Origin: Limnephilus marmoratus
Taxonomy: Eukaryota; Arthropoda; Insecta; Trichoptera; Limnephilidae
DNA: 64,000 bases
Reading direction: 5' to 3'
Assembly (NCBI GenBank): GCA_917880885.1
Contig: OU862919.1
Location: forward strand, 14,588,001 to 14,652,000
Under the pieces are notes generated by a model, which had not been told where the DNA came from, searched no databases, and saw nothing but the letters and a program-made list of their open reading frames with translations. The position numbers were made by a program, and so were the translations under genes. Shown piece by piece: positions 30,732 to 41,795 of the stretch. The stretch's first letter is position 1. Every line of letters starts with the position of its first letter.

Positions 30732-32095
30732 TATAATAATAATAATAATATATCTTTATTGAAAGAAATTTGCAAGATTATAACTAAAAAGTACATATTC
30801 AGTGTTATGTTTACAGTGGTTTAAAATTACATAAGGACAAAAGGATATCAACAGAAAAAATATATAAATATGAACAGTAGATAAATGAAAAATAGAAAAT
30901 AGTTATAAATTTTGGTTTTTCAGTAATCTGCCTCACTAGGCTAGCCTGTGTTGAGGCAGTAATTTTTAAATCAATTTATAAGACTTATAGACATACCTAC
31001 ACTTTTATTAAAAAAGTAATCACATAATAGATTGGTTACATTAATAATAAATTTAAATAAAAGCAACCAATACATTGTTTGTATATTTCCACTGTATAAT
31101 ACCAAATCATTAATAATTTCGAATTTGGGTGAGTGCACCGGTAAAGGCCCTATCATTATTTTTGATCCAAATTTTTATGTTATTTTTGAAAATTTTTCGG
31201 GAATCACATTTTTTTATTCTATCTGGAAGAATGTTGTAAAGCCTTGTTGCAAGGTATCTGAAATTTCGTTGACCAAAAGTAGTATGCGTTTTGGGGATTT
31301 GTAGTAAGTCTTTGTCATTATTTCGAGTACAGCGAGTATTTAATCTTTTTTCATAGTATTTATGTATATTTGTGTATAGATGAGTAAGGATTGTTTTTCC
31401 ATATATCTGCCGAACGTCAAACACATTCATAATATTGAAGATTAAGTTCGAGTCTGTAATTAGAGGTAGTCTAAGAATCAATTTTATAATAGTTTTCTGT
31501 GCCTTTATGATTGGGTCTAGTGCTGATGCAGTACCGCCTCCCCATGCAATGATACCATACTCAATAATAGATTGACAGACTGCAAAATAAATCATTTTCA
31601 AGTGTTGTAAGTCGAGAAAGTTTCTTATCGTTCTGAAAAAGTGTATGGTTTTTCTTATTTTGTTTGCAATTATTTGAGTGTGTATATTCCATTTGAGATA
31701 TGGATCAATTGTGAGGCCGAGATACTTCATCTGTGTAGTGCGCTCAATGTAGGGACACTGACAAGATTCATCGGAATTAAAACATTTGTGTATTCTAATG
31801 GAGACATCATCATGAGGCTGACCTGTTATTTTTATGCTTGATGTGACATATTTAGTTTTCTCGGTGTTCAAAGTGAGCGTATTTGTATCTAACCACTTTT
31901 TTACAATGTTTATATCCGTTTCAGCTTTTTTGTAGACATTTACCCAAGTGTCAGCTTCAAACAGTAAAACAGTGTCATCGGCAAAACTAACTATTTTTCC
32001 CTGAATATTAATATTACATAAGTCATTGATATATAAAAGGAACAAAGACGGTCCTAATATGCTACCTAATATACTCTCATTCCGACTCTTGAGAT
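30732..32095 (-). mobile_element. 5'-truncated non-LTR retrotransposon, minus strand
   Basis: The gene fragment at 31,110-32,062 is followed on the minus strand by a 3' UTR containing CCTCAACACAGGCTAGCC (about 30,940) and an (ATT)n tail (30,732-30,750), as expected for a 3' terminus. The same UTR word recurs at about 43,295. Confidence 0.72.
31110..32062 (-). pseudogene. Non-LTR reverse transcriptase, C-terminal part
   Basis: The frame is open for over 310 codons from GSILGPSLFLLYINDL, through VSFADDTVLLF (catalytic FADD), KKWLDTNTLTLN and TKYVTSS, KYLGLTIDPYLKW, and a C-terminal tail FGQRNFRYLATRLYNILPD. The element therefore keeps the second half of the palm and the thumb. The first catalytic Asp, the fingers and the endonuclease are lost by 5' truncation near 32,062. 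The reading frame upstream to 32,120 is not part of the family. The absence of internal stops suggests a fairly recent insertion. Related fragments lie at 57,085-57,300 and perhaps 60,760-61,165. Confidence 0.8.
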
Positions 32096-32662
32096 GACAC
32101 GATTCAAGTATCAGATTCACTTCATTGTATCATGTCTTCCTCGGGCATCTCCGACTTTTATACCAATGCACTTTGAATAAAGGTAATATTTTAATAAAAA
32201 ACATAGGATAGCGCCCTAAAGGAAATATTTTCGTGGTTTAAGGTTAAACCAAAAAATTCGACCTATTTTTGTTAATTACACGTAGAAAAGCTTAAAATGC
32301 TGGCAACTGATCCAAAACATTAAAGACGGATTAAAGCTTTTGTATTTGTATTTTGTAAAAGAAAGCGGAAACCTTTTAATATTTTATAATCATAAACTGA
32401 CAACTCATTAAAAATATTTTGTTGAACCGAGAAGAGGCCATTTTTTGTTTATATATTGTTTTCCCTTACACCTCTTGTCAAAATCGTAATATTGTGCCGT
32501 TAAATACGGAGTTTGTAACATTAATTTGTTAACAATATTCTATTAATCAATTTTTAATTTTTTTTTGGTTTTTTTGAATACCTGATGAGAAAGACGAAAT
32601 AATGACCGTGGTCGGCTTTAAAACCTCTCTCAATCGACCGTTTGGACATCCCTGATGTAGGC

Positions 32663-32750
32663 AAATTGCTTTACATATCCGTAATTCCAAGCCGCGCCGT
32701 ACCGCACAGTGTTTGGTTTCATACAAGCTAGAAAGCTAGACGGAAAAAAC
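32663..32750. other. Short spacer
   Basis: Links the hAT-ended block to the next repeat; nothing recognised. Confidence 0.4.
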
Positions 32751-32755
32751 TCTTC

Positions 32756-32900
32756 CTTTTGACGAAGGAAGGGTGCTTCCGAAACCGGTAGAGTGTTTAT
32801 AAAATAAAAGTGGTCTCAAACAAATTTATATGTTTTTTTTATTGTAAATTATATGCCACAAAGTTAATGCTTTTTACAAATATCTAATACTTCTATCTAT
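32756..32900 (+). repeat. Hammerhead family relic
   Basis: Has GGAAG/CTTCC stem II, GAAACCGGTAGAG and the family tail (TTTATAAAATAAAAGTGG, CCACAAAGTTAATGC), but the core reads TTGACGA, losing the conserved C. Probably inactive. Confidence 0.6.
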
Positions 32901-32914
32901 TAGGTACTTGTAAC

Positions 32915-34515
32915 CAGTACCGGATTATCCCTAAGGCAGAGTAGGCAACTGCATAGGGGTCCCGCAGGAAAAATGTCTTTTTCAGGAAAAAAGTTTCGGA
33001 AAAAGTCAACTTTCGAGATTTTGAATTTTTTTATTGGGAACATTTACAGGTTAATAACAAAATATAATAATTAGGTTATAACCCAATAAATAACTTATGT
33101 TCACATCATGCACAGATAATAAATAAAAAGTCTATAAAACAAATGTATAAACATAGTTGTATTTTACTTTTCTTTCCTTCTATTTGTTGCAACATTACTT
33201 AGTATCTGAAGTGATTGAAGATGCCGTGTGTGGTTTATATTGGCATTTGTTTTGTTTTATTTCGAGAAAACCGCATTCAAAGTTTTGCGGAAGGATAATT
33301 CAACATACAAACTATTCCAAATGGTTTCACATAAAATGCTGTATCTCCGTCAATTTTTCGAATTTCTTTAAAACATTTGGTGAGAGCTTTTTAACAAATG
33401 CATCTTTCAGAAAATGAAATAAATAAAAAATATTACAAAAGTATTTTTACAGTGTCCTAGTGCCTTAAGGGGGGTGGGGGTAAGGTTTGAAAGGCGAAAT
33501 AAAGGCATATTGTCATGATTTTTTTTTGAGATATGAATGATGTTGGTTTTATTTATTTAATACACACTTTATAGTATAATATCTGAAGTATCTTTGAAAA
33601 AAATTTCAATTAAAAGTATCAATAAATAAGTCCGTGAGAGCAAATCTCCGGAGGCGCCTCGAAAAGAAGTTGTTATGCTTATGCGGTGAACTCCAGAACT
33701 CGTCACCGGATAATTTGAAACAAAAAAATCGAAATGCGTTTAAAAGGTAATATGTTTACAATAAAAACACATATAAATTTGTTGTAGACCACTTTTATTT
33801 TATAAACACGAAGGAAGGTTGCTTCCGAAACCGGTAGAGTGTTTATAAAATAAAAGTGGTCTACAACAAATTTATATGTGTTTTTATTGTAAATTATGGC
33901 AAGCCACAAAGTTAATGCTTTTTATAAATAGGTAATATGTTTTCCTAAGCAGTCAAAGGGAGTTTTTTTCGATTTTATTTTTTATTTTTGGCAGCATTTT
34001 GAAGAGAAAAACGCGATTTTTGCTAAAAAATTTCGGTGAATTTGTTATGCAAAATGGTAAAAAAAACTCCCTCTCTGTTGGTTTATTTGTACAAAATTTC
34101 AAAAGCATCGGTTAAGTCAAGTCAAGATTTTGAGTTATAAACTTCAGAAATATTGTTTGCGAGAAAACCGATTTAAAATTTTTTATACTCGAAATATACT
34201 TGAATCGAGCATGAGGGCCGGTCACCTGAAACGCTGTAACTTCGTTAGTTTTGCTCCGATTTACTTGAAATTTTGACACAATATTCAATATATCGACATG
34301 TTTTACATTCAGAAAAAGTTTTAAAACCTAACCCTACCCCCCACCCTTAAAGCCTTGTTAAGGATTTGATCAAGGTTTGTTTGGGGGCAAGGAGGCGTTT
34401 GGGGGCAACTTCTTTTTCCTTCAACCCCCCTCCCCCCCCCCCTTAGTCCACCATTGGTAAAGGGGCCCCGAGACATGCATTGCCTAGGGGCCCCGACATG
34501 GTTAATCCGGCCCTG
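32915..34515. mobile_element. hAT-type element, perfect 8-bp TSD
   Basis: CTTGTAAC flanks it on both sides (32,907-32,914 and 34,516-34,523). Left end CAGTACCGGATTATCCC; right end read inward CAGGGCCGGATTAACCA: clear TIRs. Near both ends is a GGGGTCCC/GGGGCCCC block. No transposase is seen, so it is non-autonomous. It contains the small palindromic insertion at 33,758-33,930. Confidence 0.85.
33758..33930. mobile_element. Small palindromic hammerhead-family insertion, 12-bp TSD
   Basis: GGTAATATGTTT stands at 33,746-33,757 and 33,931-33,942. A perfect inverted repeat of about 52-55 bp (33,755-33,809 and 33,839-33,893) encloses GAAGGAAGGTTGCTTCCGAA, the stem II/GAAA part of the hammerhead; the CTGA part is missing. 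The tail is CCACAAAGTTAATGC. Its presence inside a hAT dates it after that element. Confidence 0.72.
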
Positions 34516-34523
34516 CTTGTAAC

Positions 34524-35940
34524 CCACCTTCGGGGTGTATTTAACCCGAATATGAAGAAAATTTATGGTAAAGATGATAATTTATTTTTTCAAAATTATG
34601 TCTTTTTCAAATTTTGGTCTTTTTAAAACACGCATAAATATAAATTAAGAGCGTTTAACCCGCGAGCGGCCTAAAATCCACATTTCATTGAAAGTTGTTC
34701 TTACGATAGTGCAAGGCGGTTCCATTGAGAAAGATTAATTATTCCCCGTATCAGCTTTTTAAAAATATAACTCGATATCGATTTTATTTCATTCCAAATT
34801 TGTTTTAATTTATACCTACATCCAAAAACGCTGAAAGGCGTGATGATAAAACTATTAAAATAATGTACTTTTTGTAATTATTTTTTGATTATAAGCATTT
34901 ATCATTTTTCAATAATGTCTCAGTTAAATAAGAATGTAAAAAAATCTGAAATATATTAGTTTGTAAGTGCGCAAATAAATACACACACGGACCAATTTTC
35001 GTCAAGAAACACATGTGCATATATATATATATTTTTAATGATTTTATTTAAACTAAAATTAAAATTCTGAAACATGCGTTTTCCAGAAAATGAATTGATT
35101 TATTTTACTGCATGATTATATGATTTGAAATGGGTGTTGTATAATATGAAATCTTTTTTGAAAATTTAACAAATCTGCTAACGACCTATGGCATAACCTT
35201 ATTATACCAAAAATAAAATTAATAATTTTTTCTCAAAATTTAAAAATGCGTTTCCTAGATAAAAGAATAATCTTTCGAAATCAATTTAAAATTTTTGTGG
35301 AAAAGAGACGTATTTCTGGTTAAAACCTCTTAACTTCTGTACAAATTTATTTATTTATGCGCATTCTTTATCATTTACCTACGACATTTATAAGTCATCA
35401 GAAAAATAAACACTCAAATTAAATTAAATCCACCTATGCTTTTCATCTGTTTTTAATCAGCTTTACAAATTCAAATGTAGTTAAAATATTATTTTACATT
35501 TCCAGAAGCCAAGTGAGTAAAAAAATAGTTGCTCTATTTAAACAAATTATAGTAATTGTGATATTTTTACACACCCTCCGAAATAAAAACTCGGTAAGAA
35601 ATATAATATTTTTTGATCATATAAAAACAAGCAAGTTATTTATTACAATAAAAAAAGTCAAAAATTGTTAACATAAAAAAAAACAATTCAACGTACCTCC
35701 CAAGGTAGGCTCCTTATTTTTCAGGATTGATTTATAACATCATAAACTAAATAAATGAATTAAAATCTGGCAGAAAACTCGTATGTAGTACCTGTAAAAC
35801 GGGAAAAAAACTTTATGCTCTGATTTGAATAGAATATTAATTTCTCTAATTAAAAAAGTCAATATAAAATATATATAGTTACATATATTTTTTATATTAA
35901 TTATTAAAAAATATATGTATATATTGTAGTGCGATTTTGA
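34524..35940. other. AT-rich stretch without recognised content
   Basis: Short TA repeats (about 35,020). No coding motif. Confidence 0.5.
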
Positions 35941-35985
35941 TATACTCTCCGAAATAAATTCGTCAGGAGAATATTATAATATATT

Positions 35986-36023
35986 CTCCTGACGAAGGAA
36001 GGGTGCTTCCGAAACCGGTAGAG
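35986..36023 (+). ncRNA. Hammerhead-ribozyme-like motif
   Basis: Stem I CTC (35,986-35,988) with GAG (36,021-36,023); core CTGACGA (35,989-35,995); extra A; stem II GGAAG/CTTCC with GGTG loop; GAAA (36,011-36,014); minimal stem III; triplet GTA ending at 36,020. All required core bases are present apart from the extra A. CGTCAGGAGAATAT upstream (35,961) is the inverted start of the same motif. Confidence 0.65.
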
Positions 36024-36115
36024 TGTGTATAAAATAAAAGTGGTCTACAACAAATTTATATGTGTTTTATATTGTAAATTATGGCGAGCCACAAAGTTAA
36101 TGCTTTTTACAAATA
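36024..36115 (+). repeat. Tail of hammerhead-family copy
   Basis: GTGTATAAAATAAAAGTGG, ACAACAAATTTATATGTG and CCACAAAGTTAATGC, shared with the copies at 32.8 and 33.8 kb. Confidence 0.7.
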
Positions 36116-36870
36116 CTTTTTAAACACTTTCAAACCCAAGTTAAATATATATATTTAAAAAAATCTGAAATGATTTACATAAAAGTTTAAAAAATAACAT
36201 AGAAGATGCCTTCCAAAGTAGCCTGCATTTAAACAAACTGAAACAATACACTTTAAACTCACAAACAACCGAAGATCGAAGCTAAGCGAATAAAATAATC
36301 TGATCAATTCATTAACCAATTGACTTTGGGGACATGGTACTAGACAAACCGTATTTTAATGAACACAATTAAAAATGCATTTGTCACACTGACTACCTGG
36401 TAATACGCCCACGACTTCATCCTTTAAGAATTAAAAAAGTGATTTACCTACCTTCTAGCTTGTATGGGACGGTACATAGTGCGCCGTCTCTCGGTTGCAA
36501 ATAGCTGCTAAATCGTCTTACGTCTTCGCATTAGTAACATTGAACTAAATAACAACGTAGGTACCAAGGAAATCTTATAAGACGCGTGCGATGATTTAAA
36601 ATAAACTTCTAACTTATTTAGGTTTAAAAAACACTGGTTGGGTTGCTTCAAAATCCTTGTCACATTTGATGTATATTAAAAATTAAACGATTGTGCCATG
36701 TCGAAATTTTGATATTTGAAAGGTACCCGTCGATCACCGAATATCTGTGCATTTCATCTGTGAAAGGCTGACAAGAAAAATGACATGACCGTTATTTAAT
36801 TGGTGCAGATTTTAATACATTTAAAAGTTCTTAAGGACCACTTTACTAAAATAATAATAAATGGATTACT
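36116..36870. other. Spacer, nothing recognised
   Basis: No gene, TIR or LTR found. Confidence 0.45.
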
Positions 36871-36873
36871 TCT

Positions 36874-37098
36874 TCTAATAGTGCAAAATTATTTTGTGGT
36901 AACATTTTAAATTCAAATTAATAAATTACGTTGTATTAACCACTTAATTATTTATAAAAACCTACATGTTTCGTCAGCAAAGCTGACTTCCTCAGGGTTT
37001 TGACAGAACTAATTTTAAAAATAGACATACATAGGTAATAGAGAAAAATAATAGACATAAATGGTTAATACAACGTAATTTATTAATTTGAATAAATT
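36874..37098. mobile_element. Small hammerhead-bearing retroelement, 10-bp TSD
   Basis: GATTACTTCT flanks it (36,864-36,873 and 37,099-37,108). Inverted arms TTCAAATTAATAAATTACG / CGTAATTTATTAATTTGAA, plus TTGTATTAACCA, surround the hammerhead motif. The size, TSD and arrangement match the 3190 and 33,758 insertions. Confidence 0.75.
36957..37001 (-). ncRNA. Hammerhead-ribozyme-like motif, best example
   Basis: Minus strand: stem I AAAACC with GGTTTT (6 bp, all Watson-Crick); core CTGAGGA; extra A; stem II GTCAGC with GCTGAC (6 bp) and TTT loop; GAAA; C-G pair with AT loop as stem III; triplet GTA as the predicted cleavage site. The very short stem III is the form described for Penelope-like and retrozyme hammerheads, which often need to act as dimers. 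Confidence 0.75.
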
Positions 37099-37154
37099 GA
37101 TTACTTCTATAGCGTCGTTTTCATGGGAAATCACCCTAAGGCATAATTCTGACG

Positions 37155-37212
37155 GCTTCCGTAGTCGAAGGGTAACGTCCTCGACTACGAATCCGTGCTC
37201 AGGGGTTCGAAT
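37155..37212 (+). repeat. tRNA-like sequence
   Basis: TAGTCGAAGGGTAACGTCC, ACTACGAATCC and GGGGTTCGAATT follow a tRNA order (box A-like, anticodon-arm-like, box B). It has no matching acceptor arms. SINE head or pseudogene. Confidence 0.5.
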
Positions 37213-37279
37213 TAAATTGTATTATTTCACCTTTAATTCATATAAAATAATATTTAATATAGTAAACTTGCGGCCCGTT

Positions 37280-37480
37280 CCAGAGTGGTGACGCACCCAT
37301 TATCGTCCTGGTGAAGGACCACCATTTCAGAATTGAAACGTTTTGAAAAATGGCTTTAGCCGAGTTCGGTAACCAGATATGAATAGCCAGCTACCTCCGC
37401 ACCTTTCTCTTACCCATCAACGTACCATTCAGCCTCACAATATACCCAAATTGATGCCATTGTCTCACTGGTTACAGTTA
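37280..37480 (-). repeat. Dispersed repeat family R1, copy 3
   Basis: On the minus strand: GGCTAAAGCCATTTTTCAAA, GGTGGTCCTTCACCAGGACG and CTCTGGAACGGG, matching copies at 1225 and 7735. Confidence 0.6.
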
Positions 37481-37719
37481 GCATTAAACATATTCAAAAA
37501 GTACGTATGCCGGTACTTGCTGGAAGTATCGAACCTGAATCGTCAATCTGCTCGAGTGTCTTACCCACCGGGCAACAGACCACCTTCGTGTTAACTTCCC
37601 ATCTTTGAGATAGGTGACATTTTTTTTTTGAAAAAGAAATACAAACATTCCCGGGTTACGAATAACCCAACAATGTTTGAAAATCTCCTACTACCACCAC
37701 AGAAAGCCGAAAATGTTGC
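37481..37719. other. Short spacer
   Basis: Nothing recognised. Confidence 0.4.
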
Positions 37720-37806
37720 TTGTGTTGTGATGGAGGACTTAGCCAGCCGAGGAATCGAACACGCGACGCCCGGGTGCGCTTTGCGCTTTGCCCACTCAAC
37801 CACTGA
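37720..37806 (-). repeat. tRNA-like SINE head
   Basis: The minus strand has TGGTTGAGTGG (box A form) and GTTCGATTC (box B) at Pol III promoter spacing, followed by CTCGGCTGGCTAAGTCC. It looks like the head of a tRNA-derived SINE. Confidence 0.6.
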
Positions 37807-38999
37807 TTGAGGATGATATGCCGAGCGTATTTATAAGCGATAAAAATTAGTGAACATGAGCCTCGGAAATACCCAAATTGACTCTTGTACGTAAGAACGA
37901 ATTAAAAAGCGACGCTTTAGAAAAAAACTTAAAAATAATGAAAACCATTGGAACGAGTAAAATGTTTTTCTCCGAAAGGTAAAAAAAAAATACTTCAATA
38001 AAATCAATACAGGTAAAATTACGGCTACATGTTTTTAGAATCAACAATATTTGAACAAAATAGGTGCTTCAAAGTGATTCTAGCCAATTTTGCCGACGTA
38101 AACATGTAAGATTAGTCCAGAAATATATGAACAGAATTTAATTCCAAAAACCTATATATCCTCAAACGTTCGAAATTCGCAAGGGATTTCTTTGATAGGT
38201 AAATCTATAAATTCATAGAAATACATGTAAATTAATGGTTTTCATTCGTGACTCAGCAATCTAAATTTATACATTTATATCTGAATAGTATTATCAAGGT
38301 TTATCTGAACTTTCTCCAGAACTAAATTTATCGTCTGTTCAGACGAATTACGTAACCAGCAGAGCGATTTTATATCTTTTGTGGGATCGTTATGAGACAA
38401 CAGACATGCTCTCTTGACAGATTTGTATGATTTATTTGCCTTTTCTATGTACAACGTAGTTTTTAAAATTAATAAATAATCATGCATACTTGCAGGAATT
38501 AGTGTTTAAAACAATCTAAACTAAAATTGGTGACAGTAAATATGTAAAAATCACCCAAATCTGACAAGAGATCACGTCCGTTTTATCGATAACGATACCA
38601 CAAAAGATATACATAGAATCGCTGTCTAGGGCAAAATATTATAATTTCTTTTTAGATTCATTTCTTTGGCCATTTGATGAAGACCTAAAACAACTTCCAA
38701 AAAAGTCACCGAAGATAAAAAATAAAATTACTCCAAATAATGTGAGGAACGCCTGGTTAAAGAAGTCAAGAACAAGGTCGATGCCAGGCAATGGATGACT
38801 TGTCACACAACAGTTCTCATCTGTGAATATTTTTCTTTTTATTTTAGTTTTATGTCCGGTCCCGCCTTGCTTCTATTAATTTGTTATAATGTACGCGTTT
38901 GATAAGTTACATGGTTACAGGTATTATGCGATGCACTTAACCTTAACCTAATTTAACTTTTGTTAAGTACGTCCCTTAACAACCTTTATACAAGTTGTT
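37807..38999. other. AT-rich stretch, nothing recognised
   Basis: A 70-codon minus frame at 38,275-38,487 has no known motif and no second copy here; I do not call it. Confidence 0.45.
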
Positions 39000-40025
39000 A
39001 TGAAGCAATTCTTAAAAATGTATTATTCCGTCAAGTACTTTAAAAAAAATGATAATGTTGGCGACACTCTCAGGATTTTGTTGTCTATAGAGGCGCGAGA
39101 GGGCGTTGTTCCGGTTCCGCACACTTTGATTTGGAAGCGAGGAGAGCGGCTCGCTTTGGAATCGACGAGTCACACATTGGGAGTAAAATGTGCTAATTAT
39201 ACGAAAAAAGAATTTAAGAAAGTATACGCGGGCGACAATTGATTTTTAGTGAAATCTTATTAATGGTTTTCAAAGTAAAACCCTCAAAATCGCGAGTGAG
39301 ATCGTGTTGAATCGAGTCGGGAATAATTCGGCGGCATGTTATTGTGGCCGGGCTCACAAATTGTAATCGGGAGTGTGCAGAGCCATCCTGTCGGTATAAA
39401 GTAGTTTACGCTGGCAATAATCATTTTCCCGCGGCCGATAATCCCGTGGTGCTCGCCATTTTTGAGAACTCGCGCCGTAGAGGAGCAAGAGTGTCGCCAC
39501 CATTTGCGATAGGACCGGTAGTCAGGAGAGGTTCATGGGTCCCCACCATCGGTGATCGTTCGGCTCCAGAGCCGAGGCCAGGAGAGGAAGCAGGAGGATC
39601 GACATCCCGCGGAGGGTCATGGGATTCCGCCAGTCATAGTCGAGCGGAGTTTTACCGATTGATGGAGAGAGTTTAAGCCTCCCAATCGGTAGGAATTCAC
39701 ACCAGGCGTCTCCGGGAGTGGCCACAAGTATGTCATTTATTACCAGTATTCCTTTAAACAATATACTATGCTTATGTTCATTTAAAAGTGGGTTTTAATG
39801 GCAATAGCCCAACACCCCACTCCTTTCCAGGGATGTTACATTAAGAATGCCCACGCCGTGAAGGGTGAGTCTCATGCTTGCCGCAAATTGACATTCTTCG
39901 ACTGTATAGTCGAAGATTGGCGTCCAAGGTTCCATTCGAATCAAAGTTGATTTGTGGTGAGCGGAGGTGAGATGAAATTGGCTGGCATCTGCCACTTACA
40001 GCCTCCCACGCAAACTGCTATCTAA
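39000..40025. other. GC-richer block of unknown nature
   Basis: Base composition rises at 39,050-39,700. A 110-codon plus frame (39,344-39,676) rich in Arg, Gly and Ser lacks motifs. AAGTATACGCGGGCGACAAT (39,220) and AAGTAGTTTACGCTGGCAATA (39,400) are alike, hinting at a duplication. Might be a retroelement 3' region. Confidence 0.35.
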
Positions 40026-41030
40026 ATAGTAGATAGCACTTCATTTATTCAACCTAACCATCTTGCTAATACACGTAGAAAATAGCTACTTTACAAAGTA
40101 CTAAAAGTGAGATTTAACAAAGTTAAATAGAAGTTTTCGAATAATATTGGAGCAGGAAACACACAACGATTTTGACTAATCAGAAATTTTTATATTTATT
40201 TTAGATAATTTATTTTACCTAAAATCATACGATATTTCGTTGTACCAAAGCTTGCGTAGAAGAAATTTCAATTACAAATACTGCCACATTAAAAGAAAGT
40301 AATCCTGTCTGTATTTTGTACGATTCGAAATTTTTACGTCTTAAAACTATATGTGCCGTTAGGCAGCGTGGGTTGTTCGCAAAATTGATTACATTTATGG
40401 AGGAATGCCGGTTGCATTCCCATTTGATCTTTAAACCGTGGCTGCATTTAAACGAGAAAATGCAATTACTACAATAAGCCGTAATAAAATCGTTTTTATT
40501 TATAAACAACCATTAAAAGAAATGCCCTTAATGGATATAAAAGTAATACACGGTGTTCGAAAATTCGTAGTACAAATGGGAAATTTGAGAATCTACATCA
40601 CATTTGAAGTCGATTTTGTGGTATAACTTTTTTTTTGTTTGAGATACTGTTTTCAAAATAATAAAAAAATTCATAGATGAGTTGAATTTGAAAAAAACTG
40701 CTGTACAGTGTATAAATTAAACAATTCGTGTACATTTTTGCATCACTTTTGCATCGCGTTCATTGGTCAAATCGTCAAATGTATTATACACATAGTTTTT
40801 TTCAGTGATCGACGAACGATCGGATGCAATTTTTTGGCCATAAGTAGTCATAATAGATTGTTGAGTCTTTAGTTAGAAGTAAGATTTTAGAAATGTGTTA
40901 TACATTTGTACAGCGCCCTTGTGATTTTTCACAAAAAAAACGGCGCTACACATGTCATCCGGATATGATTATTAATATTAATATTCTAACATAACAAAAT
41001 TTAAAAAAATGGTAATTACGAAAAGTAAAA
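40026..41030. other. AT-rich spacer
   Basis: No gene or element end recognised. Confidence 0.45.
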
Positions 41031-41034
41031 AAAA

Positions 41035-41470
41035 AACTTTTTTTTTAACATTAGATTCACACAGGAGGCTGTAAGGAAAATAATTCCCATCCGGGCCTAT
41101 GTTATCTTTGGGGATGCTATGTGGAAGATCTTCTTAGGAAAGAAGGGAGAGGAAGTTCTGGGAAGGAAAAGGGTAGGAGTTTGGGGTCAGTTTGTCTAGG
41201 AGTGATGGACGTATGAATCCATCCCTCCCACTGTGGTGCACGGCGATGTTCCGAGAGACTACGACTGGATAAGTCAAAGACACCCTCAACCATTATCTCC
41301 CGATCCGGCCCGCCATGCAGCTGGTGGGCAGACGCTGGTGGGCTGGTGAGCATCCGCCACCAAGACCCGGACAAACCTCACCCCATGAACCCGGGCATCC
41401 CGGCTAAGTCACCAAATGTAGCGAACCACTTGGGGTGTCTTACGGCAGAGGTGTTGGTTATCCAATAAAT
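41035..41470 (-). repeat. Non-LTR 3' end with module B (family N2), minus strand
   Basis: The minus strand opens with TTTATTGGATAACCAACACC and keeps a frame IYWITNTSAVRHPKWFATFG, then DLSSRSLSEHRRAPQWEGW and a PELPLPSF tail, broken by one stop near the middle. It is followed by the shared 3' tail (GGCC..GGGAATTATTTTCCTTA) and an A-run. See also 20,527 and 43,712. Confidence 0.65.
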
Positions 41471-41479
41471 CCCCTCGGT

Positions 41480-41795
41480 ACCGGTGCATAGTCGGGAAAC
41501 ACGCCAAACACGCCAAACACGCGCTCAACATTTGAACACGGTTGACATTAGTCACATGAGAACGGGTCGTTTCTATGACTCGTTCTTGAGTTCAACAGCT
41601 CGGCTGTGGAACGATTTGCCGGCCTCTGTGTTTCTTCCCTCCTACAACATGGATCTCTTCAAGACCCATGTTTTTTCCTTCCTTTCCTCAAAAAGACGCT
41701 CCACACAGCATCTTCAAAGTTGACACAGGCCCTGAGGGAAATTATTTTCCTCAGGGCCTCCTGTGTAGAGGCAATGTAAAAAAATGGTTTCCAGG
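41480..41795 (+). pseudogene. Non-LTR reverse transcriptase C-terminus (family N1), plus strand
   Basis: The frame from 41,484 reads TRQTRAQHLNTVDISHMRTG, then FLSSTARLWNDLPASVFLPS and YNMDLFKTHVFSFLSSK. It is the same C-terminal tail as on the minus strand at 17,040-17,455, with the consensus LPASVF. It is followed by the tail ACACAGCATC, CCTGAGGGAAATTATTTTCC and GGCAATGTAAAAAAA, so it is a 5'-truncated 3' end. It lies head to head with a module-B copy that ends at 41,470; the two are separate insertions because each has its own 3' tail. Confidence 0.75.

Larger units (their letters stand above)
29189..32654. mobile_element. hAT-ended element, 3.5 kb, near-perfect TSD
   Basis: Left end CAGGGGTGCCCATTGC, right end read inward CAGGGATGTCCAAACGG. 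Flanks GTGTAGGC (29,182-29,189) and ATGTAGGC (32,655-32,662) agree in 7 of 8 bases. Both subterminal regions contain TCGACC words. No hAT transposase is recognisable; the interior is filled by a 770-bp palindrome, a tRNA-like tandem and a non-LTR element. Confidence 0.6.

Noticed and set aside
37155..37212. tRNA-Arg gene
   Set aside because: The order of elements is tRNA-like with an ACG at the anticodon position, but acceptor and T arms do not pair.
39344..39676. 110-codon frame in a GC-richer block
   Set aside because: Arg/Gly/Ser-rich without any recognisable domain and with a comparable frame on the other strand; left unassigned.
41035..41795. Twin-priming inversion of one retroelement insertion
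   Set aside because: Both halves carry their own 3' tail, so two separate insertions explain the structure better.
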